Positions 35,331-44,122 of a stretch of DNA of 64,000 nt are shown here, in pieces. The stretch is from Terriglobales bacterium (lineage in GTDB: Bacteria > Acidobacteriota > Terriglobia > Terriglobales > Acidobacteriaceae): contig JAATEV010000050.1 of NCBI GenBank assembly GCA_015655585.1, positions 1 through 64,000 of the forward strand. The letters run 5' to 3'. The stretch's first letter is position 1, and the number at the start of each line of letters is the position of its first letter. Below the pieces are notes generated by a model, which was not told where the DNA came from, searched no databases, and saw only the letters and a program-made list of their open reading frames with translations. A program made the translations under genes and the position numbers.

Positions 35331-36050
35331 TTATTCCTTGTGGTCTGGATCGACAAGTTTGAGTGTGCCGAACTTCTCCGGTTTATGCGGATTCCATACT
35401 CCGGTCGGCTGCCACGCGATGAAGTGACGCTTCGATTCATTGGGCATAGTATGCAGACGGTAGAAGTTGACGCGAAAGAGATTGCCAGCCTTGGCCGGTC
35501 TCTTATCGAGCGCAACAATCGGGACCGACATCTCGCCGTACCATATCTTCTTCTCTGCATCGATACGAGCCTTCACCTTCATGCCTGAGCTCCACAGACG
35601 CTCATCGTTCCAGCCGGGTTTCGCTTTCGTGGCGTCAATGCCGAGATCGGCGAACTCTCCCTGCGGCGACATCTGAAATTCACCGTAGAGGTTGATATTG
35701 TCGAAGTTCGCTCCAAGGTCCATCTCGAACACATCGTGAAACCAGAGCTTATAGGTTTCATTCACGGTGTCGGGATTCGGTTGGAGATCGAGCACGTCGT
35801 AGGGCCCGATGAACAGAAAGTACAGCTTGTCCTTCGTCCACCGTGAGCGAACCATCTCCTTCACCTCGGTATCGGGCTCACCGGTAATGACTTTATCCAT
35901 GGTGATCTGCGGCGCATTTTTCCAGAAGGCAGAGTCGGGATCGGCGTTCAACTCATGATCTTGTGCCGCACGGGTGCTCTGGAAGACAGCCGGTTCCTGT
36001 GCTCGTGCGATGCCGGCAATCAGGAGGAAAGCGATAAGAAGAAAACGCAT
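35331..36050 (-). CDS. Secreted CBM9-like carbohydrate-binding protein
   Basis: A 239-residue exported protein (signal peptide about 1-17, ending ARAQ). The rest is one CBM9-like beta-sandwich domain: DSAFWKNAPQ, WTKDKLYFLFIG, VFEMDLGANFDNINLYGEFQ and NLFRVNFYRL are family features. It has no catalytic motif. Between the GH42-like and GH127 genes, it probably helps bind the shared substrate. Confidence 0.8.
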   Translation of the reverse strand: MRFLLIAFLLIAGIARAQEPAVFQSTRAAQDHELNADPDSAFWKNAPQITMDKVITGEPDTEVKEMVRSRWTKDKLYFLFIGPYDVLDLQPNPDTVNETYKLWFHDVFEMDLGANFDNINLYGEFQMSPQGEFADLGIDATKAKPGWNDERLWSSGMKVKARIDAEKKIWYGEMSVPIVALDKRPAKAGNLFRVNFYRLHTMPNESKRHFIAWQPTGVWNPHKPEKFGTLKLVDPDHKE

Positions 36051-36068
36051 GATAGTTCTCCGAACAAA

Positions 36069-38390
36069 TTAGTGAGCACTACGAGAAGTATTGTGTGTGC
36101 TGTCTGCTCTCTCAATACCAAGCAGTACAGTCGTATTCGGTTTGAAGTTCAGCGAGAGGTCCTTTACTCCTGTCGCGATCGTCTTCTTTTCCAGAAGGTC
36201 CATGACGTTCGAACGCTCGGGCAGATGAAGAGTACGATCTCCGCCCGCCGGGGAATAGACGGACAGCATGTTGCGATTGGCATAGACAACATCGTTGCTG
36301 TCGTCATAAACATGGCAGCCCGCTGCACGCGCAATGTTGCGCAGCAGCTCCGCAGGCAGAATGGGAGCGCTGGAATAAATGGACGTCCAGTTGGCAACCT
36401 TCTTCACCACGAGGCCAGGCTTGTTGATCTCCTGCAAAGTGCCAAGAACCCGGGCCTTGGGGTCGTCGCTCCAGAATCGCGGGTTGATGCGGAAGCCGGG
36501 AAGATCGCGCTCCAGTGCGGGATCGCGTGGGTCTTTCAGATAGAGCTGGTGGTCGTAGGTGCGGGTTATCTTCTGCACATCGACCGTTGTGCCGTATCGG
36601 AAGCCTTGAGTAAGGTTCTTCGTATAGGGGTGGTCGAACGATGTGACGTTTACGGTCAACTCGCCCGGAGTATCGTCTTCGACGAGATGGATTCCGGTAA
36701 GCCCCTGCATGTCTTTGGTCGAGAGCGAGGAGTCGTTGATATAGCCTGGTGCATAGACCCAGATGGCCGTGGCTCCGTTGCGCTGAAGTCTGGCATGAAT
36801 GGCCGCTCGCTGTTCCGGCGTCACGTGGAACGTGTTGAGGAAGATATAGAGCTTGTAGTCGCGAAGATTGGGATTGCCCATATCGGAGAGCAGTTGCGGG
36901 TCCCAGGACGCTCCAAGGTAGGCAAGCTGCCACTGACGCTGCGCGGTGAGCACCGCATTGAACAGCGGATCGCCGTCTCCGGTATAGGTGAAGCTCTTTG
37001 TGTCGAGCACGACGGCGATATCGGCATTCGATCTCTTGTCGTCCGTGAGCGATGCATTGCTCAGATCTTGAAATTGATGGAGCAGGTCAACGATCTTCGC
37101 ATCGTGATAGTCACCGCCATGCAGATCGGTCCACCACATGCCGAATCCGTTGGTCGCGGCATAAGCATAGTCCCTCGTGAGAAGGGCCTTGGTCTCCTCC
37201 CAGTTCATCGGGTTGATGAGTGAGTTGCCCCAACGCCATTGCCGATGATTGAGATGCGTCTCTGTATCGACTTCATTGAAGTACAGCTTGCCATGCAGTT
37301 GCACAGCAGCGGGCAGTGTCTGCGAATAGTTGGGGCCGCCGATCTGTTTGTTGTCGTAGCTGTAGGGGCTCGCGATAAAGTCAACGTCCTTCGATTGCAG
37401 CACCCGGTCCAACGCAAGGCCACCCGAATGAACATTGCTCAGATTGGGAAAGTTGATCCAGAGATACCCGTAAAAGGCGCCCACGATCTTTTTGCGCTGC
37501 GTCAGCTCTTTAGCCCAGGCTGCGTTTTCAAGCAGCGTGTTCCCAACCATGTCGTTGAAGAAGGAAAAATAATCGGGCACGCGGCGGCTTATCGCGGGGT
37601 CGAAGAAGATGCCATGCGTCGAGGTGTACCGCTCTTTCTCGTTCGGAGGTTCGGCCGTCTCAAAGGTAACGGCGATGTCCTTCCACGCACTGCGAAGCTC
37701 GGCCTCGTGGTCGTGATAGCGATGCCGCAACCATTCCCGGAACGCGGCCTTCGCCGGAGGGCTGTAGTCTTCCACGCCGAACTTCGTCGGAGGCTTGCTG
37801 CCTGGGCGCGCCTCCCAGAACGAATTGAAGGGCAGCCACTCTCCGCCAAAGCCATTGCCTACCTGGTAGCCGAGAATGTGGTTCCCGTACTTGCTTTCAA
37901 CGTGATGAATGAACGCAATCATCGCCTTGTGGGAGAGTTGGCGATACACATCGGAGGCCATGGACGGATGGCACGGCTGACCGAACATCCCCGCAGGAGA
38001 ACCATCGTCGCGCATCGTAATCTCGTTCGGATACGCCTTGCACCACCATGCGCCCGGACTCAGCAGGACGCGTGGGAGAAACATGGCATTGGGCTTGATG
38101 CCGAGAAAGCGGTCGAGCTTTTCATCGACTGGGCGGAAGTCATATTCCTCAGGGCCAGTCCACGGAAAGCGGAGATAGATATCGAAGATAGAAATTCCAG
38201 CATTCGCGAAATCGGTGAAGTCTGAGGGGCCTGGCTGGTAGGGAGCCGCTAAAATCTGCGATGTTATTTTTCCATCGACATATAAGGTGGGCACACCCTT
38301 ATAAGGGCGGACTTCGCTTGTAAGATTTGTCTGCGACTGCATCGCCATCGATGACATGACGACTGCCAGAAGCAAGAGATGCTTAACCAT
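36069..38390 (-). CDS. Secreted glycoside hydrolase, GH42-like (clan GH-A)
   Basis: A 773-residue exported protein (signal peptide about 1-18). Residues about 40-420 look like a TIM-barrel GH-A hydrolase related to beta-galactosidase family GH42, with candidate acid/base region GYQVGNGFGGEW and candidate nucleophile FNEVDTETH. A flavodoxin-like trimerisation domain (about 450-620; ADIAVVLDTKSF) and a small beta domain follow. The exact GH family is uncertain. It is the first gene of a three-gene operon with a promoter region shared with the divergent gene at 38635. Confidence 0.65.
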   Translation of the reverse strand: MVKHLLLLAVVMSSMAMQSQTNLTSEVRPYKGVPTLYVDGKITSQILAAPYQPGPSDFTDFANAGISIFDIYLRFPWTGPEEYDFRPVDEKLDRFLGIKPNAMFLPRVLLSPGAWWCKAYPNEITMRDDGSPAGMFGQPCHPSMASDVYRQLSHKAMIAFIHHVESKYGNHILGYQVGNGFGGEWLPFNSFWEARPGSKPPTKFGVEDYSPPAKAAFREWLRHRYHDHEAELRSAWKDIAVTFETAEPPNEKERYTSTHGIFFDPAISRRVPDYFSFFNDMVGNTLLENAAWAKELTQRKKIVGAFYGYLWINFPNLSNVHSGGLALDRVLQSKDVDFIASPYSYDNKQIGGPNYSQTLPAAVQLHGKLYFNEVDTETHLNHRQWRWGNSLINPMNWEETKALLTRDYAYAATNGFGMWWTDLHGGDYHDAKIVDLLHQFQDLSNASLTDDKRSNADIAVVLDTKSFTYTGDGDPLFNAVLTAQRQWQLAYLGASWDPQLLSDMGNPNLRDYKLYIFLNTFHVTPEQRAAIHARLQRNGATAIWVYAPGYINDSSLSTKDMQGLTGIHLVEDDTPGELTVNVTSFDHPYTKNLTQGFRYGTTVDVQKITRTYDHQLYLKDPRDPALERDLPGFRINPRFWSDDPKARVLGTLQEINKPGLVVKKVANWTSIYSSAPILPAELLRNIARAAGCHVYDDSNDVVYANRNMLSVYSPAGGDRTLHLPERSNVMDLLEKKTIATGVKDLSLNFKPNTTVLLGIERADSTHNTSRSAH

Positions 38391-38575
38391 GGAGCGCGTT
38401 CCTTAGACCAGATTTCTGTTTTCGCTGGCTGAAAGAGTCTACAGGAATGGGTCCACGTTCGTTTAGTGCAGCACGAGCTATTTTGCTTCTGGAATCACGC
38501 CCGTTCCTGAGACTGTTTTACATGCTTCGACGTCTGTAACAGTTGAGTGTGTCTGGCTTCTCTGCTGCTTTTACA

Positions 38576-38611
38576 TTGACAGGGATTCCGGCATCGAATA
38601 CATATTTGTAT
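38576..38611 (+). promoter_or_regulatory. Sigma-70-like promoter overlapped by a palindrome
   Basis: TTGACA (38576-38581) and TACATA (38599-38604) are spaced by 17 bases, a good sigma-70 promoter for the gene at 38635. The -10 box lies within a perfect palindrome ATACA-TATT-TGTAT (38598-38611), so a repressor could block polymerase there. The 232-base gap is shared with the divergent GH operon. Confidence 0.65.
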
Positions 38612-38634
38612 ACATCCATAATGTGAGGTGGCCG

Positions 38635-41373
38635 ATGGCCGCGAACCGCCGTGAGTTCTTGCTGGGGGCTGCCACTTTAGCGGCCAATACTTCTCTTCCT
38701 TCTCTTGCCCTGGGGGAGAACCCTGCCAAGACCGCCGATGCTGCTTCAACGTTTCTTCTTGAGAGAGATGGAATCGCTCTGACGAGTCTCCGTTTCGCAG
38801 GCGATGCTTTTCCGACGAACTACGTGGCGACGGGGCAGAAACTCGGCCATGTTGAAGTCACTTGGCGACGTTCCAGTGGCGCGTGGCAGAAGTTCGACTC
38901 GGCCACTGCTACGGCAGCTTCTGCGGGCGTATATCATGCCGCGGACGACCATGGTGATGCGCTCAGTGTGACGGTTCACCTGGAGCCGCAGGGCGACGTG
39001 CTTCGCTGGTCGATCGCTCTGGCGAACCTGTCCTCTGATCCCATAGAGATCGGCGACCTGTCGGTTCCGCTGGCAATGCACTCCAGCTTCAACGGCAAGG
39101 AGCCGCCCACCGCCTCGGTTCTCAAGCATAGCTTCGTCTCGGGCCACGGTTCGTTCCTTTTCTGGATGCGTTCCAACAGCGTTGGCCCGTATCTGGTGAT
39201 GACTCCGGAGAGGAATACATCGCTGGAGTACTGGGACCATGTTCCGCCTGTGCGGGGTGCCGGGAACACGGGAGGAGGACGGCCTGCGTATCGTGCCTAT
39301 GTTCACTCCGTGGCTGTAGGCGAGGCGGTGAAGGCCGCAGGTGGCCGCTGGCGTCAGCCGCGCACGAGCGTCACGCTCGCTCCCGCAGGCAAGGCCGGAG
39401 CCAGCCATGAGTACGGCTTCCAGTTGGCATGGGCGCAGGATTATGCCGCCGTGCGTCAGCGGTTGGTAGATGCAGGAGGAGTCGATGTCGAGGTTGCTCC
39501 GGGAATGACGGTGCCCTCCGATCTCTCCACCACGGTCGCCATCCGGTCGAAAGATCCGGTAAGCCTTGTCGCCGAGCATCCGCAGCAGACGACGATTGAA
39601 TCTCTCGGCGAACGCGAGGGACGCAAGTTCTACCGCGTAAAGTTTGCTCGGCTCGGCGAGAACATCCTGACGGTGAACCACGGCGCAGGTCGCACCACGC
39701 GGCTGGAGTTCTTCTCCGCCGAACCTATGGAGACGCTGATTCAGAAGCGTGCCGCGTTCATCGCGAAGCATCAGGTCCGCGACGGGAGCAAGTGGTACAA
39801 CGGACTGCTCGCGGAGTGGGCGATGGATACTCACGTCCAACTGGGGCCGGACAACTACGACCGCATCAAGAGCTGGCGCGTTTACGAGGTCACCTGCGAC
39901 GACCCCGGCCTGAGCAAGCCTGCCTATCTGGCCAGCAAGAACGCGGAGTTCCCCAACCCCGCCGAGGTCGAAGCGATGGACTACTACATCGAGCACTTCG
40001 TCTGGGGTGGATTGCAGCGCACCACGGAGGAGACCGATAGCTATGGCATCTACGGCATCCTCGACTGGAAGCAGAACCGCGACAGCCCCGACCCCGGCAA
40101 CAAGGGCAAGCGTCACATCTGGCGGTGCTACGACTATCCGCACATCATCGTCATGTACTTCAACATGTACAAGATCGCCCGCGACTTCCCGGGGTTGAAG
40201 ATGAAGATGGACAAGGCGGGCTATCTGGAGCGCGCCTACGGCACGGCGCTCGGCATGTTCACCATCCCCATGCTCGTCGCCCACTGGTCTCCATACAAGA
40301 CGGGCTACTACAACGAGGTCGTGATCCCGCAGCTCATTGAGGAGCTCGATCTGGCGGGCAAGCACGACCAGGCGGCAACGCTCCGCGGACATTGGGAGAA
40401 GAAGGTGGCATACTTCGTCAGCGGCGGACCGAATCTGTTCGGTTCGGAGTACGCCTTTGACTCCACCGGTTTCGAGTCGACGCAGGCGCTTGCGCGTTAT
40501 GCGCTCGATCATCCGGCAACTCCGGGCACCACGCCGGAGGCAACCAAGGCGTTTGCCTCCACGCAGATCAAGGCCAATCTCTTCTGCCGCGGCGTTCTGG
40601 AGAAGGCGTATTACTACTACGGCAGCGACTATCGCGGCGGAGCAGGCGACGCGTTCACGCTGACCTACATGTCGCCGATGGGCGGCTGGGGCGTGCTGAA
40701 TCATGCGCTGCATGATCGCATGGAGTCCGAGGCCACGATTCGCCTTGGATACGCCTCGTACCTGAGTGCGTGGTCTCTGATGAACACAGGTACAAAGGAG
40801 AGCGGCTTCGGCTACTGGTTCCCCGGTGAGGAGAACGACGGCGGAACCGGTGGAGGCTTCGAGCCGGCGGCCTACGGCATGACCTGGCTGGGGCAGCCGC
40901 ATCACCGCGGCCCCTGGTATTACTCCTCCGAGACGGACTTGGGCTACTGCGGTGCTCTTCGTACCGCCGCGACGATCGTTGCAGACGATGCCGTCTTCGG
41001 ACGTTTCTGCTTCGGCGGCGAGATGCACGCCGAGAAATCGACGCTGCACATCGTTCCGCGAGATGGTGTACGGCGGCGCCTGCATCTGCGTACAGCCGGG
41101 CAGCAGATTGATCTCGAACTGCGCGGCTCGCGCTTTGCGAAGGAACAGCCGATCCAGTGGACGACCGACCAGCAGAGGTTCCTCTTCACGCTGGAGACCG
41201 AGACCACGGGAAGCGGTGAGGCGCAGCTTTTGATTACGGGCCTGCCGGAGCACGGTTACAAGATTATTTGTGGCCAGGAGACGAACGAATTCCATCCAGA
41301 TGGAACGAAACCTCTCAGTCTCCGCGTCCCGGCTGGAAGCTCAAAGGTCAAAGTCGAGATTGTTCGCAGCTAA
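38635..41373 (+). CDS. Tat-exported DUF5695-like protein, putative glycan enzyme
   Basis: A 912-residue protein. The Tat signal is NRREFLLGAATLAAN near the start. An N-terminal beta-sandwich (about 30-330) is followed by a long helical region (about 360-760; GKRHIWRCYDYPHIIVMYFNMYK in pieces) like an (alpha/alpha)6 barrel, then a C-terminal beta domain. This matches what I know of DUF5695, found with polysaccharide-use genes; catalytic activity is not established. ATG 38635 was preferred over 38623 because GAGGTGG lies five bases upstream of it. Confidence 0.6.
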   Translation: MAANRREFLLGAATLAANTSLPSLALGENPAKTADAASTFLLERDGIALTSLRFAGDAFPTNYVATGQKLGHVEVTWRRSSGAWQKFDSATATAASAGVYHAADDHGDALSVTVHLEPQGDVLRWSIALANLSSDPIEIGDLSVPLAMHSSFNGKEPPTASVLKHSFVSGHGSFLFWMRSNSVGPYLVMTPERNTSLEYWDHVPPVRGAGNTGGGRPAYRAYVHSVAVGEAVKAAGGRWRQPRTSVTLAPAGKAGASHEYGFQLAWAQDYAAVRQRLVDAGGVDVEVAPGMTVPSDLSTTVAIRSKDPVSLVAEHPQQTTIESLGEREGRKFYRVKFARLGENILTVNHGAGRTTRLEFFSAEPMETLIQKRAAFIAKHQVRDGSKWYNGLLAEWAMDTHVQLGPDNYDRIKSWRVYEVTCDDPGLSKPAYLASKNAEFPNPAEVEAMDYYIEHFVWGGLQRTTEETDSYGIYGILDWKQNRDSPDPGNKGKRHIWRCYDYPHIIVMYFNMYKIARDFPGLKMKMDKAGYLERAYGTALGMFTIPMLVAHWSPYKTGYYNEVVIPQLIEELDLAGKHDQAATLRGHWEKKVAYFVSGGPNLFGSEYAFDSTGFESTQALARYALDHPATPGTTPEATKAFASTQIKANLFCRGVLEKAYYYYGSDYRGGAGDAFTLTYMSPMGGWGVLNHALHDRMESEATIRLGYASYLSAWSLMNTGTKESGFGYWFPGEENDGGTGGGFEPAAYGMTWLGQPHHRGPWYYSSETDLGYCGALRTAATIVADDAVFGRFCFGGEMHAEKSTLHIVPRDGVRRRLHLRTAGQQIDLELRGSRFAKEQPIQWTTDQQRFLFTLETETTGSGEAQLLITGLPEHGYKIICGQETNEFHPDGTKPLSLRVPAGSSKVKVEIVRS

Positions 41374-41400
41374 TTCGCAAAGAATCTTCATCAGTTTCAA

Positions 41401-41444
41401 GCAAATAGGCGCTCGTCGTTTCTACGATGAGCGCCTATTTGTTT
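41401..41444. terminator. Rho-independent terminator between convergent genes
   Basis: CAAATAGGCGCTCGTCG (41401-41417) pairs with CGATGAGCGCCTATTTG (41424-41440) over 17 positions with one G-U pair, loop TTTCTA, followed by TTTT. It lies 28 bases after the DUF5695-like gene and before the end of the Wzi-like gene; it could serve both strands. Confidence 0.85.
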
Positions 41445-41498
41445 TGGAAGATGTAAGTTAGCTCGCCCCACGTACCTGTGGAAGCGTTCGACGCGCCT

Positions 41499-43400
41499 TT
41501 ACTGCGCTCCCGCTCTCGCTTTCGGAAATATCCGGACTTCGAAAGAGGTCGTGAAGTTGGACTTCGCATCTGCTCCCAGCAGAGGAAACTTCCAGCGTTC
41601 ATACTGGCCCATCGCCGATAGCTCAATCCCCGGTCGAATCATCCAGGTTGCATTGCCGGAGAAATCGCTTATATTCCCGCCCTCAAGAAACGATTTGTCT
41701 GCCGTCATCTTCCGATAGTTGAGGCCGACCTTGTTGCGCGCCGAGAACCAATAGGTCGTGGAGGCCTGTCCCCCATTGCCCTGGCGTCCTATCCAGCTAC
41801 CAAGGATCTGCCCATAGTTTGTGTACCCCTGAGGGTAATGCGCATTGTCATAGAAATAGGCTTGGTAGAGGAGCTTCGGAAGATTCGTATAGGCGCCCTC
41901 CATGCGGAGGTCCATTTTTTTCAACCGAGGCAGCCGCGGGATATAAATCCCGGGAGACATGGCATAGCGAGCCACGAACTTTCCTTGGATCGGATCGTCC
42001 CAGGCGAGTGCTTCGGTGTACAGAACGACGCTTTTTCTGAAGATGGGAGGATGGTAGGTGAAGTTGAACTCTGTCGCCCGCTTGCCCGGATCGACATCCT
42101 GCCCGTTCCCCAGTACGGAGAAGGTATGCCAGAAGGTTGCAAAGGTCAGCGGACGGCCATAGCCGGCAAAAAGGGTGGTATGGGCGAACCCCATCTCAAG
42201 GTTCGGTGTGGGCTTGATGGAAAGAGTGAGACCCCACAAATAGGGAGGAGGTGTCAGAGGCTGGCTGGCGTTTCCATAGAGAATGAAGTTGGGACCAAGA
42301 CCGACGTAATGGATTCCACCCTGCCTTGCGAAGAAGCCGTCGAGGTGTACTGGGCCGAATATGCCAAGGAAGCCCGGCATTCTGGCCGGTTTCACCCTGC
42401 TCACCCGAAACATAGGCATTGGAGCTGCGTTGTTGGAGAGGATCAGCGACGTGCTTCTGTCCGGCCCCCACCAAAGGCTCTGCTGGCCAAAACTGAACTG
42501 CCAGTTCGCCACGTTCAGAGCGGCATAAAGCTCAAGTGGACGAACCCTGCTAGTCGTTCCGGAGCGCAGGTTCCAGCCAAAGGGCAAGCCATCTTCAGCG
42601 GAGATGGCCTGCTGGGCTTGCGGGTTGTAGTCCGGTATCGCGGAGGCATATTGGTATTCGCCCTGGGCGTAGAACGCCAGTGGCCCGAATTCTCCGCGTC
42701 CGGAGACTCCGGTAATCGTGTTCGCGCCTTTGCCGTAGGGTCTGCCGAAATCATCCACCAGCGTCTGGCCAAAGTGGAATCCATCGCGTATCGGCGTGCC
42801 TGCGATGCCCGTAAACCGCTCGTAAACGTTGTCTGCCTGAATGCCCGTATTCCTGCTTGTCCCGTCGATCACGTTGGTCTCGTGGGCAAATTCACGATCA
42901 AGGGCGGTGAACAGGGAGACTGTCGTCTCATCTTCATCTGCGACATCTTCAATGCCTGCGTGCGCTTCCGCCAGCATCCTCGCGCACTCGATCCTGGTCC
43001 AGGGACGCATGGTTGCGGTGGCAGTATCCTGATAACCCATCGCTGCCAGCCGGTCGAACGCCGCATAGATCCAGCTATCCAGCGGTACATAGCTGGAGGC
43101 CTTATAGCCGGTTCGAGAGGAGTCCTTTCTGCGTTCCTCTCTCTGGATCGCATCGAGTTGGCGCAAAACTGGGTTCACCTCAGCAGGTTGGGACTGCCCG
43201 GCCTGCGGGGAGCCGCCATCATCCATATGCGAGCCACGCAGAAACCAGCCACGATCCACGAAGTGGACCACACTTTTTCCACCAGCAACCTCGCTTTGCG
43301 CCTCAGGAGCAGCGTCAATGCTTGAAGGCGAAGTCTGTGCCCGGGCAGATGAAGCGATTCCTGCCATCAATGCTATTGCTATCCAACCGTGCACTCTCAC
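41499..43400 (-). CDS. Capsule assembly Wzi-family outer membrane protein
   Basis: A 633-residue exported protein (signal peptide about 1-21, ending ARAQ). After a linker, an SLH-like helical segment (VPLDSWIYAAFDRLAAMGY, WTRIECARMLAEA) precedes a Wzi-like beta-barrel (about 190-633; SFGQQSLWWGPD is the family hallmark). Wzi in E. coli anchors capsular polysaccharide. Here it may display or export a surface glycan. It ends convergently with the DUF5695-like gene and is divergent from the TonB receptor. Confidence 0.85.
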   Translation of the reverse strand: MRVHGWIAIALMAGIASSARAQTSPSSIDAAPEAQSEVAGGKSVVHFVDRGWFLRGSHMDDGGSPQAGQSQPAEVNPVLRQLDAIQREERRKDSSRTGYKASSYVPLDSWIYAAFDRLAAMGYQDTATATMRPWTRIECARMLAEAHAGIEDVADEDETTVSLFTALDREFAHETNVIDGTSRNTGIQADNVYERFTGIAGTPIRDGFHFGQTLVDDFGRPYGKGANTITGVSGRGEFGPLAFYAQGEYQYASAIPDYNPQAQQAISAEDGLPFGWNLRSGTTSRVRPLELYAALNVANWQFSFGQQSLWWGPDRSTSLILSNNAAPMPMFRVSRVKPARMPGFLGIFGPVHLDGFFARQGGIHYVGLGPNFILYGNASQPLTPPPYLWGLTLSIKPTPNLEMGFAHTTLFAGYGRPLTFATFWHTFSVLGNGQDVDPGKRATEFNFTYHPPIFRKSVVLYTEALAWDDPIQGKFVARYAMSPGIYIPRLPRLKKMDLRMEGAYTNLPKLLYQAYFYDNAHYPQGYTNYGQILGSWIGRQGNGGQASTTYWFSARNKVGLNYRKMTADKSFLEGGNISDFSGNATWMIRPGIELSAMGQYERWKFPLLGADAKSNFTTSFEVRIFPKARAGAQ

Positions 43401-43636
43401 CCGCCTGAAAAAATAAAGCTAAGGACTTTGCGTCTTCTTCCTATACTAAACCCGCATCTTGCGTGATTTGCCCTCTCGTTTGTAGGGGGAAACTTCATAG
43501 TAGCGCAGCACTTAGCCGAGACAAAACGATCAGAAAGAATACATCTGCGGAGCCTTGGAGCGGGTATATGCCGCAGGACGCTTCTTCGAAACTCGATTTT
43601 TAGCACTATCTATATATAGATACCCATACTTCATGC

Positions 43637-43679
43637 GGGTCGCCTATTCCATTTTTTGTAGGAATAGGCGGCTTGACCC
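43637..43679 (+). promoter_or_regulatory. Strong hairpin in the gap before the TonB receptor
   Basis: CGCCTATTCC (43641-43650) pairs perfectly with GGAATAGGCG (43661-43670) around the loop ATTTTTTGTA. Outer bases GGGTC (43637-43641) and GACCC (43675-43679) can extend it with a bulge. No T tract follows on either strand, so it is not a normal terminator. It may be a protein-binding site or structured RNA. Confidence 0.45.
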
Positions 43680-43963
43680 CTTGGTGGACGTAATGAAGTT
43701 CTGTCCAGAGTCGCAAAATCCTGCCACGAATGGAAGTCTCACGACTGCTTACAGAGGGCATACCGAGGAAACTATTGAAGAGCTATGGCCGAACTCCTGC
43801 GAGAGCGTCCAGCCTTTCAATCCGGGACTGTGTTTCATCCATGAGGCGGGAAAATGTTTTCTCGATGAAAGTTGGCTTCTACACGGCATTTTTTGTAAGT
43901 CCTTGAATGTCAATAGAAAAGCCTCCGATATCCGGCATGTTTTTAAGAAAATATAAATAACAA

Positions 43964-43992
43964 TTGACACGCAGTACGTTATTGAATACAAA
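43964..43992 (+). promoter_or_regulatory. Promoter of the TonB-dependent receptor gene
   Basis: TTGACA (43964-43969), 17-base spacer, TACAAA (43987-43992): a near-consensus sigma-70 promoter in AT-rich sequence, leaving a leader of about 120 bases before the ATG at 44123. Confidence 0.6.
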
Positions 43993-44122
43993 TTGATCTC
44001 CATAGACATCATGAAAAGGTTTTCAGACCGCGCTGCGATTCTTCGCAGCTCATAGGATTGATGTCTTAGTGTGCATTTTCGAGTTGAGTTGTTGGTTTTG
44101 CAGTCATTATTCGGAGGATTTT

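Larger units (their letters stand above)
43401..44122. other. 720-base AT-richer gap with palindromes, no convincing gene
   Basis: The gap between the divergent Wzi-like and TonB receptor genes is unusually long for this window and lower in GC. It holds a perfect 16-bp palindrome TATCTATATATAGATA (43607-43622), a long hairpin (43637-43679) and a promoter near 43964. An open frame at 43555-43956 lacks a ribosome site and overlaps the hairpin, so I do not call it. Confidence 0.5.

Noticed and set aside
38746-41295. An 849-codon minus-strand frame opposite the DUF5695-like gene
   Set aside because: Its composition is that of an antisense shadow; the plus-strand gene has a Tat signal, a promoter and a terminator.
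41838-43325. A 495-codon plus-strand frame opposite the Wzi-like gene
   Set aside because: The Wzi-like frame has a signal peptide and the LWWGPD motif; this frame has neither start signals nor a recognisable domain.
43555-43956. A 133-codon frame in the gap before the TonB receptor
   Set aside because: It needs a TTG start without a ribosome site, crosses a strong hairpin and has no recognisable composition.
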